DNA of 64,000 nucleotides from Cranoglanis bouderius. Lineage: Eukaryota > Chordata > Actinopteri > Siluriformes > Cranoglanididae. The number at the start of each line of letters is the position of its first letter. Positions within the stretch are counted from its first letter, which is position 1. The notes under the pieces are model-generated. The model had not been told where the DNA came from and made no database searches. It saw only the letters and a program-made list of their open reading frames with translations. This document shows positions 25,893 through 42,560 of the stretch, piece after piece. A program made the position numbers and the translations under genes. The stretch covers positions 7,744,501 to 7,808,500 of the forward strand of contig CM042555.1 in NCBI GenBank assembly GCA_023630585.1. The letters are read 5' to 3'.

Positions 25893-26175
25893 TAACAAAG
25901 CTAGCTAACATTAGTTTATATTGTTTGAAGCTAGCAACCTCTCTAGTGCTAGCTTTCTAACTTCAACTTACTTGGTTTTTCCAGAATCCTATCTTATTTT
26001 AGCTAATCTCTTTTTTTCACAATGATAGTGTACATAACAAAGCTAGCTAACATTAGTTTATATTGGTTGATGCTAGCAACCTGTCTGGTGCTAGCTATCT
26101 AACTTTAGCTTACTTGGTTTTTCCACAATGATATCTAATTTTAGCTAATCTCTTTTTTCACAGTGGTAGTGTACA
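25893..26175. repeat. 142-bp tandem duplication
   Basis: Two head-to-tail copies, 25893-26034 and 26035-26175, both start TAACAAAGCTAGCTAACATT, contain CTTACTTGGTTTTTCCA and end in ATCTC(T)nCACA then GTAGTGTAC-like sequence. They differ at roughly a dozen positions. The array begins about 13 bp beyond the truncated end of T2. Confidence 0.85.
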
Positions 26176-27792
26176 AATTCTCCAACACAGCTACACTCAA
26201 ACACGTTTTAACTAAGTGGTCTTGGTGTTGGACCTGCGTTATTTAGCCATGGTTTTGACTGGATGTTGGTATGTGTCTTGGACTTGTCTTAACTGAGATG
26301 GTTTTGAGTATAATACTGATTTCATCTCATTCTAATCTCAAAAATGATACTGGACCGGTGTAAATAGTAATAGTACGTGTAAAAGTATTTGTAAAACCGT
26401 ATAGAAAATATGCTACTTATTTATTCAAATCTAGAACATATCCTTGATTTTCCTCACAAAATAACGAGGCTTTAGGTTGTTCCCTGTCTGTGTCTGTGTT
26501 ATTTCTTCGCTGTGGCCTCTCCTACTCTGATTGACACAGTACTTACAAGGTCAGGGGCACAGGCAGAGTGCTGAATCGAAGTAATGGATGCTTGGCGACA
26601 TCTTGGCCATCCTGAAACTAATCTGAGCTAGAGATGTAATTGTCCTCTGTCACCACTCAGCCTAGGTTGAGTGCCTAGCACACACTATTATCTGCTATAT
26701 ATTGTTTGTGGTTCAATGAGCCTCCCAGAGACATGATGACACTTCACTGACTTGATTTTATTATTTTTTTTCTGAGGAACATGTAGAAATTACATGCATA
26801 CATGTATGCCGACACATGGACACACCTGATAACCTTTCCTAGGGTATGTGTGCACTTTCCTTGTTGATTCAGGAAGCCATGTTAATTAGTGATTAGTATA
26901 TTTTTGTATTAGGTGTGTTAGAGCAAGGAAAATAAAGTATGCTTTTCCAGCTGCTACTCCAGGACCATGGACTATGAACTATAGTAATATTGATGGATGA
27001 ATATTATGATACCGTTCTCTGTAAAGTATAGATCTGAGCTCAGCCCATGATCACCCAGATTAGCTCAGTGGTAACAGTGATTTGATCCTGGTACATCACA
27101 ATCCCATCCTACCCTGCAGCCAGAAGCAGTTTAGTCAGATTGATCTGTAATTACTGCAGAGAGCCAAAGACCACTCATCCTCCCAGTAATTAAGATTGAA
27201 AATGTTACCAATCAGTTCGGCTTAAGGCCATCAGGCTGTGCCAGGGCCAAGAGCTTTCAGCTCAGTGCCGTTATCTCTGTCTCTAATATGGAGAGTCTTT
27301 ACTAATCAGTACAGATAGGCTCCTCATATATGGCGCTTTCAGTTTACAGCCAGCTGTCGCTAATTCAGGATGGAAAACTGACACCTTACATTACATTATA
27401 CAAACGTGGTTGCCAAGCAGGAGCAAACACAAGACGAGTTGCTTGGTTTTATGACTTGCAGTAATGTTTGTGCAATTTAGCATTGCCACGTTTCGTGCCA
27501 TGTTAGCACAAGAGTTATTCATTAAAAAAAAAAAGGATGGGTATTCACTTCACAAAGCAGTGGCTCCTGTTTAAAAGGTCATCCTTTGGAGTTTCTGCTG
27601 CGCTTCATGGATGAATTTGTTTTTATGAGACTCCTCAGAGTGCGCCAGGGTATTAATGACTTGTATATGCAGCACATTTGAGCAGAGCCAGTTTGATTAA
27701 GAAGGTGATTTTGCTGCTCCCTAATGAAGGCTAATGAGAATTACAACACTCTAGCTCAAGGGGCATTGAGCTCATTAAGCAATCAAAGAGAG

Positions 27793-27794
<2 letters not shown>
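26176..27794. other. Complex non-repetitive block, possible regulatory DNA
   Basis: There are no transposon ends and almost no simple repeats. The part 27000-27790 looks the most even, with CAGTAATTAAGATTG and several TTAAT words. A tRNA-like TTAGCTCAGTGGTAACAG at 27060 lacks a B box. Conservation has not been tested. Confidence 0.25.
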
Positions 27795-27875
<81 letters not shown>

Positions 27876-27914
27876 CTCACACTCTCTCACACTCTCTCAC
27901 ACTCTCTCACACAC
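27795..27914. repeat. (TC)n-(CA)n tract ending in a decamer array
   Basis: A TC run passes into about 34 CA units. These are followed by four exact copies of ACTCTCTCAC (27871-27910). Confidence 0.95.
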
Positions 27915-28549
27915 CAGCATTAAAGGAATTAAATATGGCCTAAACAGGAAGGACTAGATTGCCTATTTATTACCTACTACAGAACTGAATCCCTGTATCT
28001 AGCTTTGTGCTGATGCATCAGCTATGCAGTGACATCAGTTTGGCAGGGAAGACACTTTCTCATGCCATCCAATTCATCATATGATTAAATTACATAATAT
28101 ATATTTAAGATAGGTTATTTTCATATTAGTAAGAAAGTGCTGGTAATTCAATACTCAAAATATTCTTACTCTGAACACTATACTGTAATTATATTTCAAA
28201 CAAACATGTTACAATCCCTGTCTTTCCACAACAAATAATGCAGTAACTTTTACTTTATTTACATCACCTTATGTATAATATACATTATAGGTGATTATAA
28301 AATCACTCAACAGTCTCAGCAGTAGGCATCAGCATATTCTGCAGCCATTTTGGAACTTACATTGTCACAAGGTTTTTAAATAGATTTTAGCACATAAACC
28401 AGAAATTAAAAGTAAAATATTATATTAAATGTGAAAACACTAGAACGTGTTAAGACAAATCTTATTTGATCATTTTTTCCTTTAATTAACTAAACACTAC
28501 ATAACAAAATAGCATCAAACATAACTGAATCTTACATAAATCTTGTCAT
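27915..28549. other. Spacer without recognisable gene
   Basis: AT-rich complex sequence. Nothing recognised. Confidence 0.5.
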
Positions 28550-29585
28550 CCAAATGCATTATGAATGTGTTAATAAAAAAAGAAAAAGAAAAAGAATACA
28601 TAATAGCTTATAATACCTTGCATAAACCTGTATAAAGGCTCATAAATAGGTATAGTTACATAACACATTATAATATCTGTTCATAAAAACATTGTAGTCA
28701 GTAATGTTAGTAAGTAATACACTTTCTACCACAGCACTGCTGAGTTGCTGATTCTGCTTGGTCAGAAGGTGTTGATCAATTTTCTATAACAGAAGCTCTG
28801 ACAGTAGTTCTGGCTGTAATTCAAATCACAGGTTAATATTAATGTGCTCATTCTAATATGTTATTGTTTCTATAGTAACAATGATGTATGAATGGTGAAT
28901 GCACAACATAATCTAATTTTTAAGATTTTTTAAAAATGTGTTGTTATTTTAAAAAAGACAAATGCATAATAATTGACATGGTGGAACCTTCTGTGAGCTT
29001 ATTCAACATGTACGGAAGGAGTCTCATGTGTCAAAGCTTTGTAACACAAGAGGACTCTCAGTAACATGACATGCTGGAGTTTTGTCTTATTAACTTCTAG
29101 AAAGAGAAACAAACAGAGGCTGCTGATGGATTAACTGTTTATAGCTGCTTTAACATAAGTGGTACCAGGAATTACTTTGTTTTGTGGATGTTAAACAACA
29201 TTAAATGTACCTATAAAATGCTACTGTATAAGAGAAATAAAACACTTTGTGGTGTGCTGTTATTGGAAAAAACTTTGGGCTGATTTTCCTATAACAGCAC
29301 ACCCGGTCATCCTTTTTTCCTTATAAAACACTGGCTGTAGTATAGTAACTATACTATAATGCATAATACATTATAACACACATCTTTGTTTTCTCAAATT
29401 GCATTTCTTGACTTTCTAATGTTAAAAAAAAAACTTTATAGCATTTATAAAAGTATATAACACTAAACCAGACAGTCTGGCATTTCATCACAGGTGAAGA
29501 AAGTTTTGTAAACATGCTATATAACAAATTACAAATGCATTTATAATGCACTATGACTACAGGCTTCATAGGAAGCGTTACTGAA
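28550..29585. mobile_element. AT-rich MITE interrupted by an R1 element
   Basis: The segments 28550-28727 and 29305-29585 share CATAA/TTATAA-rich text (TAATAGCTTATAATACC, AATGCATAATACATTATAAC, ATTTATAATGCACTATGA) and end in GGCTTCATAGGAAGCGTTAC, which I recall as the end of a common fish MITE. Between them sits a complete R1 copy. The left boundary is soft. Confidence 0.45.
28728..29304 (+). mobile_element. Interspersed repeat family R1, copy B
   Basis: The copy starts TACCACAGCACTG and ends CTATAACAGCACACCC. It is the same order of blocks as 1752-2505, about 175 bp shorter. The last 80 bp contain an inverted pair (GTGGTGTGCTGTTATTGG and CCTATAACAGCACACCC). Confidence 0.65.
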
Positions 29586-34023
<4,438 letters not shown>

Positions 34024-34050
34024 CCCCCCCCACCCCCCCCCCCCCCCCCC
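34024..34050. repeat. Poly(C) run
   Basis: About 26 C with one A. A run of this kind is rare in this AT-rich window and could form i-motif or quadruplex structures. Confidence 0.95.
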
Positions 34051-34860
34051 ATCTCCGCTTGTTTCTTCACACTGAAGCTTTTTCAATTAAAGCTAGTTTC
34101 TCTCGTCTCTAATTACTGCCACTTGTGTTGATTTCCTCTCAGAAGGGCCATAATTTCTCCTCTCCTCGGCCTTCCACTGCCACCCAATCAATTAACATGA
34201 ATAATATCCAGCCTATTAGAGCTCTGGCCACTGCCTTGGGAAGACGCTTTGTCATCAGCAGGACGAATGATTGCTTAATATAGCAGGCAGGCTCAGAGGA
34301 GAACGTTCCACCAAAATCAATAGGAACAGTCAGCCTATATCGTTTCAAACGAGGAGAGTGCAGGCTACAATAAACACGCTCGATAGTGGTGTCTAGCTCA
34401 CCAAGACGCTGAGTGGGCATTAAATGTACCGGGCTACAGGGAAGCATTACTCTCAGATGGGCTGATTCTCAGCATTCTGTCCAATAGCACTCTGTCTTTG
34501 CTATTGGACATATCCACCCCTGATCCTTTAACAGCATGGACCTGCAGCTCTTAATGAGCTTCCAGGGAGTTTCTACTGCATGTGCTGCTGATGGGAATTT
34601 CCACAGATGCCGAGTTGCTGACTTGTTAACAGCTTCCAGTACTCTTTGGTTTTGGATCATCTCCCAGACTCAGTCCACTTTAGTGATAGGAGCTGTTTTG
34701 TTGTCTTGTAGATGTGTCCTGGTTTTCATCACCATGAAAAATCCTGCAAGGCACTTTTAAACAAACAGTTTGGACAATTTCTCCCTTACTGAGTAAAATG
34801 TTTCCACATACGTCTGTCTGCATTTCGCAGACCACTGAAAATGTCTCTTTGAATCTATCT
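34051..34860. other. Complex non-repetitive block, possible regulatory DNA
   Basis: Several homeodomain-type words (TTCAATTAAAGC, TCTAATTACTGCC, CAATCAATTAACATG) lie within 34080-34205. The open frames on both strands (34139-34447, 34469-34660, 34536-34760) carry nothing I recognise. Conservation has not been tested. Confidence 0.25.
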
Positions 34861-35480
34861 AGAAGTCAGGAAAAAGGAAGTTCTTGGCATTCATATGTTT
34901 ACATGACTTTTTACATGTTCTATAGTCAGCTAGCTAACATGAGCTAATCTGACTGGGTTTCTGAGAGAAATTTTAACTCTTATATTGTCCACTCCTATCC
35001 AGCAAGCTAACATAAGCTAACCAGAAGGGATTTCAGATAAGATTTTTTAAAAACGTACATGAATGTTTACATTCACTGCTAACGCTAGATAGCTCATTAA
35101 AACAAACTAACATGACAGGATTTCTGAGAGGAATTTTAACTCATAATAAAGGTTCATAATCTTCACTGTTAGCCAGCATGCTAACCTGACAGAATGTTTA
35201 ATAGGATTTTAGTTATATACACAAATGTTTATTCTCAGAGTTAAAGCTATACAGCTGACTAGCATGAGCTGACTGTACAGGATTACTGAGGGGACTGAAG
35301 TCATATTTATATATTATATGAATAACGGGTAAAGTTAGCCAGATAGCTAACATAGCCAGACCAGACAGAATTTCTGAGAGGCAGTTAAGTCATTAATTAA
35401 TGTAAATAATCATTACTGTAGTGTAATCATTCTTGCTAGGAGGATAGTATAAGCTAACTTTACAGGGTATTTCAGCAAAT
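34861..35480. repeat. Degenerate tandem array, roughly 75-100-bp unit
   Basis: About seven diverged units each carry a GCTAACATGAGCTAA-like start, then GACAGGATTTCTGAGAGGAA-like text and an AT-rich end. The starts lie near 34931, 35005, 35106, 35182, 35258, 35345 and 35440. Confidence 0.6.
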
Positions 35481-38400
35481 CTGTACATGTACTCATAAAC
35501 TATGCCTAATTAGAAGTGTTTGAAGGTGTGTATTAGAGTCTATACATGGGTACTTATTTAAGCCAGCCATTTAGCAATATACAAACAGCAAAACTAACTC
35601 ACCAAACCATCCTAGGGTAGTGTAGTTAAGAAATCTTCAATAGACTTGCTTGTGTAGCTTCTGATACAATGTTATGTATATAAAATTTACAAAAGGACAC
35701 AGCTTGGCAGCCACCTTGAAGAAAGGAGGTACAATGCATTATATTCTTCCATTTTGATTTGTATACATTATCTTATAGGCTATTTATCTAAAAAAAAAAA
35801 AAAAAAAATACTATTACTGAGCCACAGTATGCATTCTGAGAAGAGTGTGATAATTTATACACATTTTGCACAATGCTAAGCTGACAGCTACTTGACAACA
35901 TTTGCGGTACATGGGGGAAAGGTGTGTGCATATTTAGTTCTTCCAGAGTAACTTATGTCCTTGTGGATAATTATTCCGTCTAAACTTTTTGCATGCAAAT
36001 GCACCATGCTACCATCTGCTTCGTGCATATGTGCTGTTGTTACACCACAATATATATATATATATTTTTAACAATACTTTAGCAGCTTCCAGAACACCAG
36101 AAGAAAACACAGTGATGGATGTCAGCAAGTTTAAGGCTAGCAACATATCTATCACCGTTGTTACAAAAACTGTGCAGAATAGATACTTTTACAAGGTTTG
36201 AAGCTGAATGGAGTTGATCAAATGTATAGTCTCTGATCTCTGCTTTCATCCTTCACACCCATCTTTTTTTTATGAAACAGCTGAAAGGAGAAAGTATTAC
36301 ACAGTAACAACAGCAGACGCCTTTCTGAAGTGGCATTTTTCTCATTGTATATAGTGCATAGATTCAGCCAGAATGCCATAGCTACAGTAAAGTTGAATAG
36401 GAATATTTCAGATATTGAGCAAATTCCAAGACTGTATTAGGAAGAGAACATACAGATGACTGAAGATCAACCACAATTTCCACACTGGTAACACAAAACT
36501 ACAAAAATGTGTTATGTCTGTGTAATTTACAAATACCTTTGACCAAAGATTTCATGAAATCTTTGTGTTTTACAGTAAACAGATTTTCTGTTTTTTTATT
36601 TCGTGTTCTTTTTACAGGAAATGAATTAAAATTATTGTCCACCACAATCACACACACACACACACTCTTAGAAAATATTTTCCATCTGTAAGGACCTAAA
36701 GAACCCTCACTATTCACAGAGGGATCCTAAGAATACAGACAGATTACATTTAAAATGCAATACTGTCCTAGTCAGACATTTTCATTTTGGGCTAATGACC
36801 AGTTATGCTTCCTGAATCATGAAGAAATCACAGGGCCTAAAACTCAACTAAATGAGCAGTAGACTCATGATTAAAAGGAGGATAAATGTAGAGACTCAAT
36901 TTAATCATTGCTCTTATCATCCCTTGCTAATTTTCTTCAAGCTTCTCTCACATTCACACAGAGGCTCCATTAAGATTCAGAGAGCATCCCTGGATCCCAG
37001 AACTCCTTGTAGGGTCAGAGAAATCAAAGCAGCACACATCAGAGGAATATCAGAGTAGGGCTCGTAGATTGGCGCCCACAGGGTCCTAGCACTAATTAAA
37101 GAAAAAGGAGAAGGAAAATGGTTCTGGGCTGCTCCCAGTGGAAGCGGTGTGGAATGATTAGCTGCAAGTGATCGATACAAGCCATCAGCCTATTGCACGT
37201 CTCCCCAGGGGACAGAGGGGAGTGTTAGCAGACAAGACATCTCTGAATTTTAAATAAAAACAAATACACTTGCTATGAAGGAAGGGTGAGTTATTGAATG
37301 TTGGGGAACGGGTAGGGGGGTGAAAGCAGAGTTGCAGATTTTAGGGAAAAGGACAAGAGGGGGGTTATGATGTGAAGCGATACAACGGAGAGTGAGGGAG
37401 ACGAGCAACTAAACAGACCTGATTGAGTCTGACAGCTTGCAAGCCTCAGCAGATACTTTACAGTACACCTGAGGAGAAGAGTAGCTTAGATCCAAGCTGC
37501 TTCCTGGGACACGTTGACATCTCTGACACTTCTTTGATAAGGTAAATGTTATTCAATCCCCTCCTCCCCACACCTTCTTTTCTAAGACAAGTATACACTG
37601 TCTGAATCAATATGTTTAAATGCCTCTTTAAAGACAACACGAAAAGGAACTTATAGCGTGTTTTACATCTCTAATGTCAGATTTTAGAACAAATGAGGGA
37701 CTGGAGGTGGAGTAGGGGATTGTAGAGAGTGTAAACAGTGTTTATATTTATTTACTCCTTAAAATTTCAGCTTATTATTGGGTTATGCAGTGTGCAGCCT
37801 ATAATGTAGCAACTACTATGAATTATTTAGTAAATACATTGTGACTAGTAAAATACCATATGTAGTTATAAGACTGAGAAATATAAGTGCGGCTCCACAA
37901 ACACCCCTGGGAGTTAAGGGGTTAATAATATTTTTTCCCACATTGCGACAGTGAAAAAGAAGAAAATGTTACGAGGTGGTAAATAGCCAATGTGATCTGA
38001 ATGACGTTTACAAGATTTTTTTTTTTTTTTTTGAGATTATTACTTTTTTTTTTTTTTTTTTTTTTATAAAAAATCAATCTCTTAAAAGGACAATAGATAC
38101 AGTATGAGGAAAGTGTAGGTTTAATTCTGACACACACACAAGAATTACTATCCTACTGCTGTGAATATCATAAAAGACTCTGTCTGGATGACTGATAACT
38201 GCACTTAGTCATAACCCAAATCCCAAACTCCCAAAGTCTCTAATGCTTTATTTATAGTTCTGTGTCCCTGGGTTGCTCATTCTTATGGTTGCCAGGTCTA
38301 TGGGGTTACCATGGGTTAGAGGTTGTTTAATTGTTTTGTTATTGTTCTTGTTTGTTTGCTTGTTTTAAATGCAAATTATAATTACATACTCTTATGTCTG

Positions 38401-38518
38401 TGGGCTGTGGTTATGACTAAAATGTGGTAAATGAACAGGTGCATTTGGTGGAAAGAGGTATTGTAAGCACTATAAATGTACTTATTGTGGTCAACAAATG
38501 AGGGTATTTATTGTTATG
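35481..38518. other. Spacer with simple repeats and one perfect palindrome
   Basis: Contains an A run at 35791-35808, TA at 36050-36065, a 22-bp perfect palindrome at 36544-36565, CA at 36651-36664 and two T runs at 38018-38032 and 38045-38065. The rest is complex sequence. No gene seen. Confidence 0.5.
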
Positions 38519-38829
38519 GATCCATCCATCCATTTTCCATACCGCTTATCCTACACAGGGTCACAGGGGAGCCTGAAGCCTATCCCAGGGAACTCTGGGC
38601 ACAAGGCGGAGGATGCCCTGGACTGCGTGCACAATCGCGCACACATTCACACACCCATTTGTACACTTTGGACAATTTGGAAATGCCAATCAGCCTACAA
38701 CACATATCTTTGGACTGGGGAGGAAACCCCCGAAGCACGGGGAGAACATGCAAACTCTGCGCACACGGGGCGGAGGTGAGATCCGAACCCCCAAACCCAG
38801 AGGTGCGAGGCAAACGTGCTAACCACTAA
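38519..38829 (-). mobile_element. tRNA-derived SINE, family S1
   Basis: On the minus strand it has GGGTTCGGATCTCACC (B-box-like) near the head, then GCATGTTCTCCCC, GGGTTTCCTCCCC and, at the end, GGATAAGCGGTATGGAAAAT and GGATGGATGGA. It matches 15643-16008 closely in order. Overlapping plus-strand frames are shadows. Confidence 0.78.
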
Positions 38830-40440
38830 TTCCATTTTGACAACTGACGTCAAAAATCGAAAAGCTTTCTGTGATGTCAGTTTTTATACACCCTCATGTA
38901 CAGTAAAATGTTACAAGGTCTGGGAGAGTTTGGATTTGGAGTGGTTTAATGAACCATTAAACTAGTTTTTCTGCTAGTTCTGAAAGCACATTGGATTGGT
39001 TTTGTCATGATACCGAAACAATACTTTTACACCTTTTATCATCAGCCATTTATTTTTTATCTTTGAGCACACCTCCATCTCATTTCCAATGTACTTACAA
39101 ACAGCAAATATCACTTTGCCTCATAGCCTACATACAGTACGTCTACGTTGCAAAATAATCGATATATAGGTGGGCAATATGGTGCAGTCTGTTTTTCCCC
39201 CTATGTTCCAGAAAGCTATTCAAAGCCCTCAGTGTGGGCGTGTACTGGAACTGAACTCATGGTGACAATTCAGAGCAGAGAGCATGGTGAATGTGCTCTT
39301 TAGCGTGGAACAGGCGTGGAGTTTGCAGCGCTAATATGTCGGGGAATGCACGCAGCCCCATGCTGTTAACAGCAGGTCTGTTCATAGCGCAGACAACAAC
39401 AACAACAAGCAGGCAGGTAATTTCCCCAAGTCCCCTGGTGCGCCAATCATCTCAGCGCACAGCCTGCTACACCACTCAATACACCAGTGTTCGGACACAC
39501 ACACACACACAGACACACACACCCCTATACATCTTTATACATGGCATTTCTACACAAAGGACTCATTAGTACTTAAACACCACCCACGTTACACTGAAGG
39601 GTATAAATTTAGTCACTGAATAACAAATTTACATTCTAACATGAAGTGAAAGTGATTACTGTTATTCTTGTTTAGCATATTAACCTTATGTATGATTGAG
39701 CTGTTTCTGTATTATCCCTCCTACACACAGCACCATAATTAATTAACCAACATATGTATATTATAAGATATACTGTATCTTATACTGTATCACTACTGAA
39801 TGCGATATTTTTAAAGACTTTTTAATTTTAAAAAACTAATTATTCCAAAAGTAACAGATATAATTTGAGGTCAGAGACTCAGAAATAATATATAAACATT
39901 TAAAATGTCATAACTGAACACTTCAAGTAAAGTGAATATAAATATTCCTGTTATAGGTCAATTGTAAGACATTATTTATTAACTGTATTTTTTATGTCCA
40001 GAATGGAAGTACTTAATTACAAAAATGATGATTTAGAACAATCACCCTTAATGATTTTGTCATTTGTTTTTGTTAAGTGTTCATACTGCAATAATGTGTC
40101 TGTGTGTGTTTAGTAATTAATCTCAAATTAAGTGTTTGCTAATGTTAAGAAATGCTTATAATGTTTTATCATGAATAAATATTACAGCTGTTTTATAATT
40201 ATAAACAGGTCACAGTCAGTCACGTCAGTCACGTCAGGAGCATCAGGAGAGTCAGGAGTGCCCATGACCTGCCAACAATTTGAGCAAATCAGATTATTTT
40301 AATGACTGGCAAAATGCAAAATGTTGTCATACAGTCAACAAATGTCATACAGTTGTTATTGATGGGGAAAAAAAGGAAAAATAAATTGACTGAGAATCAG
40401 TGGTCCAAGTAACAAACAACAAACAGAAGCTAATGCTAGC
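38830..40440. other. Spacer without recognisable gene
   Basis: The part 39160-39570 is less AT-rich, with a CA tract at 39498-39521 and an ACA run near 39391. A small tandem of GTCAGTCAC/GTCAGGAG words lies at 40212-40257. No gene that I can support. Confidence 0.45.
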
Positions 40441-41660
40441 ATTTATGGCATTTGGCAGATGCCCTTATCCAGAGCAACTTACAGAAGTGCTATGAAGTCT
40501 CGATCAATAAATACATCCTGATACTGGTTCACTAGGTCATGGACTAAGAATACCATCAGTCTAAAAACTCTGTTGGGGAGGTAAAATAGTAAGAAAAGCA
40601 CAAGTGCTAATTTAAATACTTCAGAAAGAGGTAGGTCTTTAGTCGTCGTTTGAAGACTGCCAGTGACTCAGCTGTTCGGACATCTATGGGAAGTTCATTC
40701 CACCACCTAGGTGCCAGAACAGAGATGAGCCTTGATGCATGCCTTCCTTGTACCCTGAGAGGTGGTGGGACCAATCAAGCACTGGTAGAGGATGGGAGGG
40801 ACCGTGGTGCAGAGTGGGGTGTGATAAGTGCTTTAAGGTAGGTGGGTGGTGGTCTGTTTTTGGCACTGTAGGCAAGCATCCATGTTTTAAATCTGATGCT
40901 GGCAGCTACCTGAAGCCAATGGAGGGAGCGATGCAATGGGGTGGTGGGGGAGAAATTTGGAAGGTTGAAAACAAGTCATGCAGCTGCATTCTGGATAAGC
41001 TGCAGAGGTCGAATGGGATGCGGAGGCAGACCTGCCAGGAGCGAGTTGCAGTAGTCTAAACTCGAATAGACAATGGACTGAACAAGCACCTGAGTGGCCG
41101 GTGTGGATAGAAATGGACAGTTCCTCCCGACGTTATAAAGGAGAAATTGGCATAAGCGTGACAGATTAGCAAGGTGAGAGGAAAAGGACAGCTGATCGTC
41201 AATGGTTACACCAAGGTTGCGTGCAGTGACCAAATGTGAGATCTGAGAGTTGTCCAGGGAGATCACAAGATCCTGACTTGGGGATGAATAACCTGGGATG
41301 AACAGCAGCTCAGTTTTGCTAGGATTACGTTTCAGCTGCCATCCATGATGAGTTGTCTGCCAGACATGCTGAGATCCAAACAGAAACATGAGTGTCGGAG
41401 GGAGGGAGGGAGGAGAGGATGAGTTGAGTATCATCTGCATAGCAGTGGTATGAAAACCCATGTGAGGATATGACCTCACAGAGAGATTGAATACAGAGGG
41501 AGAACAAAAGAGGACCAAGTACTGAGCCTTGTGGGACACTAGTAGAGAATCTCCATGGAGCAGATGTGGATGCCACATCACCTGATACGACTGATCTTCC
41601 AGGTGGGAAGCAAACCATTGCCATGCTGTGATACAAATTCCATCCTCATGAGGGTGTATA
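40441..41660 (-). mobile_element. 5'-truncated L2-like LINE
   Basis: The minus-strand 3' end reads GGATAAGGGCATCTGCCAAA then TGCCATAAAT at 40441, the usual tail of fish L2-clade LINEs. Upstream lies the 3' half of a reverse transcriptase gene (40607-41636). The element stops at about 41660 in the reverse transcriptase domain, a typical 5' truncation. The endonuclease region is missing. Confidence 0.85.
40607..41636 (-). pseudogene. L2-like LINE reverse transcriptase, C-terminal half, frameshifted
   Basis: The product would copy LINE RNA into DNA at the target site. In one frame (41636-41325) it shows [15 protein letters not shown] and the catalytic YADD box in [12 protein letters not shown]. 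The reading then shifts to a second frame (41581-40976) with NPSKTELLF, ARNLGVTIDDQLSF, SLDYCNSLLAGLP and LQLIQNAAA, which are standard L2/CR1-group motifs. Further down the frame is broken again, and the C-terminal WNELPIDVRTAESLAVFKRR-like text ends at a TAG at 40607. The active-site YADD is intact, but the N-terminal half is gone and at least two frame breaks are present, so it is inactive. Confidence 0.9.
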
Positions 41661-42384
41661 GAGGGTCCCTTGAGTATAGAGGAAGAACAGAAGAGGACAA
41701 CTTGTTCAAAACATCTTCACAATCAGTGAATAGTTAAAGGTAATCAAACATGTAGCTGTTGTAATTTTGTCCAATCATTATCAGACACTGAAACATTTGA
41801 GTTTGAGCATGCATTTGTTGTCTTGAGCTGTTTATACACAAAAGATTTCAGTTAGGATTTGAAAATATGTTCTTAAAGTGAATGTAACTAAGCAAATTAA
41901 CACAACCTGCTCACAAATGATGTAGCTAAAATGTGATGTACTTTAGTTTAAATCCTTCCATAGTGGTTATAAGTGCATTGGGAATGCCCCACATCTCATT
42001 AGATAATGGCTCAGCTTTTAAAAAGGTGGGAATGTGACTTTTCTTAAAGTGGTCGCCTAAATTCTGTAGCTCCAGCACCAGCACCTTGATCGTAGAAAAA
42101 TATGCTATGTGATAAGCTTTCTCAACTGCCACCTAGATAAAAATACAAATTTTTAGTGCTGGTTTAGAATAAAAAAAAATATATATATATCCACTCTGTA
42201 GCAATGAGAGCATTTGCAATTGTGTTTTTCCCCATTGACCCATTTAAAGTCTATGCTGAATAATTCTAAGCAATATGTAAGACAGGATCTTTCATGGTGC
42301 TGGAACATTCCTACAACATTGTTGCAATGTTTTAACTTGTAGGAACGCTAACACTAATGCCTTGTCTGACTGGGAATGCCCTCA
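41661..42384. other. Spacer without recognisable gene
   Basis: AT-rich complex sequence with a short A/TA run at 42170-42190. No gene seen. Confidence 0.5.
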
Positions 42385-42560
42385 AATGACATTGTCACAA
42401 AGCAGCTTTACAGAAATATATACATTCGAGATATACATTTTTTTATTTATCCCTAATGAGAAAGCCAGAGACAACGGTAGCAAGGAAAAACTCCCTGAGA
42501 TGACATGAGGAAGAAACCTTGAGGGGAAGCAGACTGAAACGGGAACGCATCCTCATCTAC
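42385..42560 (+). mobile_element. Unclassified fish interspersed repeat fragment
   Basis: The phrases AAAGCAGCTTTACAGAAAT, GGCAAGGAAAAACTCCCTGA (here AGCAAGG) and AGGAAGAAACCTTGAG belong to a fish repeat that I remember as common. There is one copy only in the window, without recognised ends. Confidence 0.5.

Noticed and set aside
27055..27105. tRNA-like sequence TTAGCTCAGTGGTAACAG
   Set aside because: The A-box-like half is present, but there is no GGTTCGAATCC-type B box and no acceptor stem pairing, so it is not a tRNA gene.
34139..34447. 102-codon minus-strand frame
   Set aside because: No family recognised. Overlapping frames on both strands suggest chance in less AT-rich sequence.
38476..38829. 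Several overlapping plus- and minus-strand frames of 70-118 codons
   Set aside because: All fall inside a tRNA-derived SINE copy, as do those at 4669-5001 and 15610-16080.
40650..41059. Plus-strand frames over the LINE
   Set aside because: Antisense shadows of the L2-like reverse transcriptase remnant.
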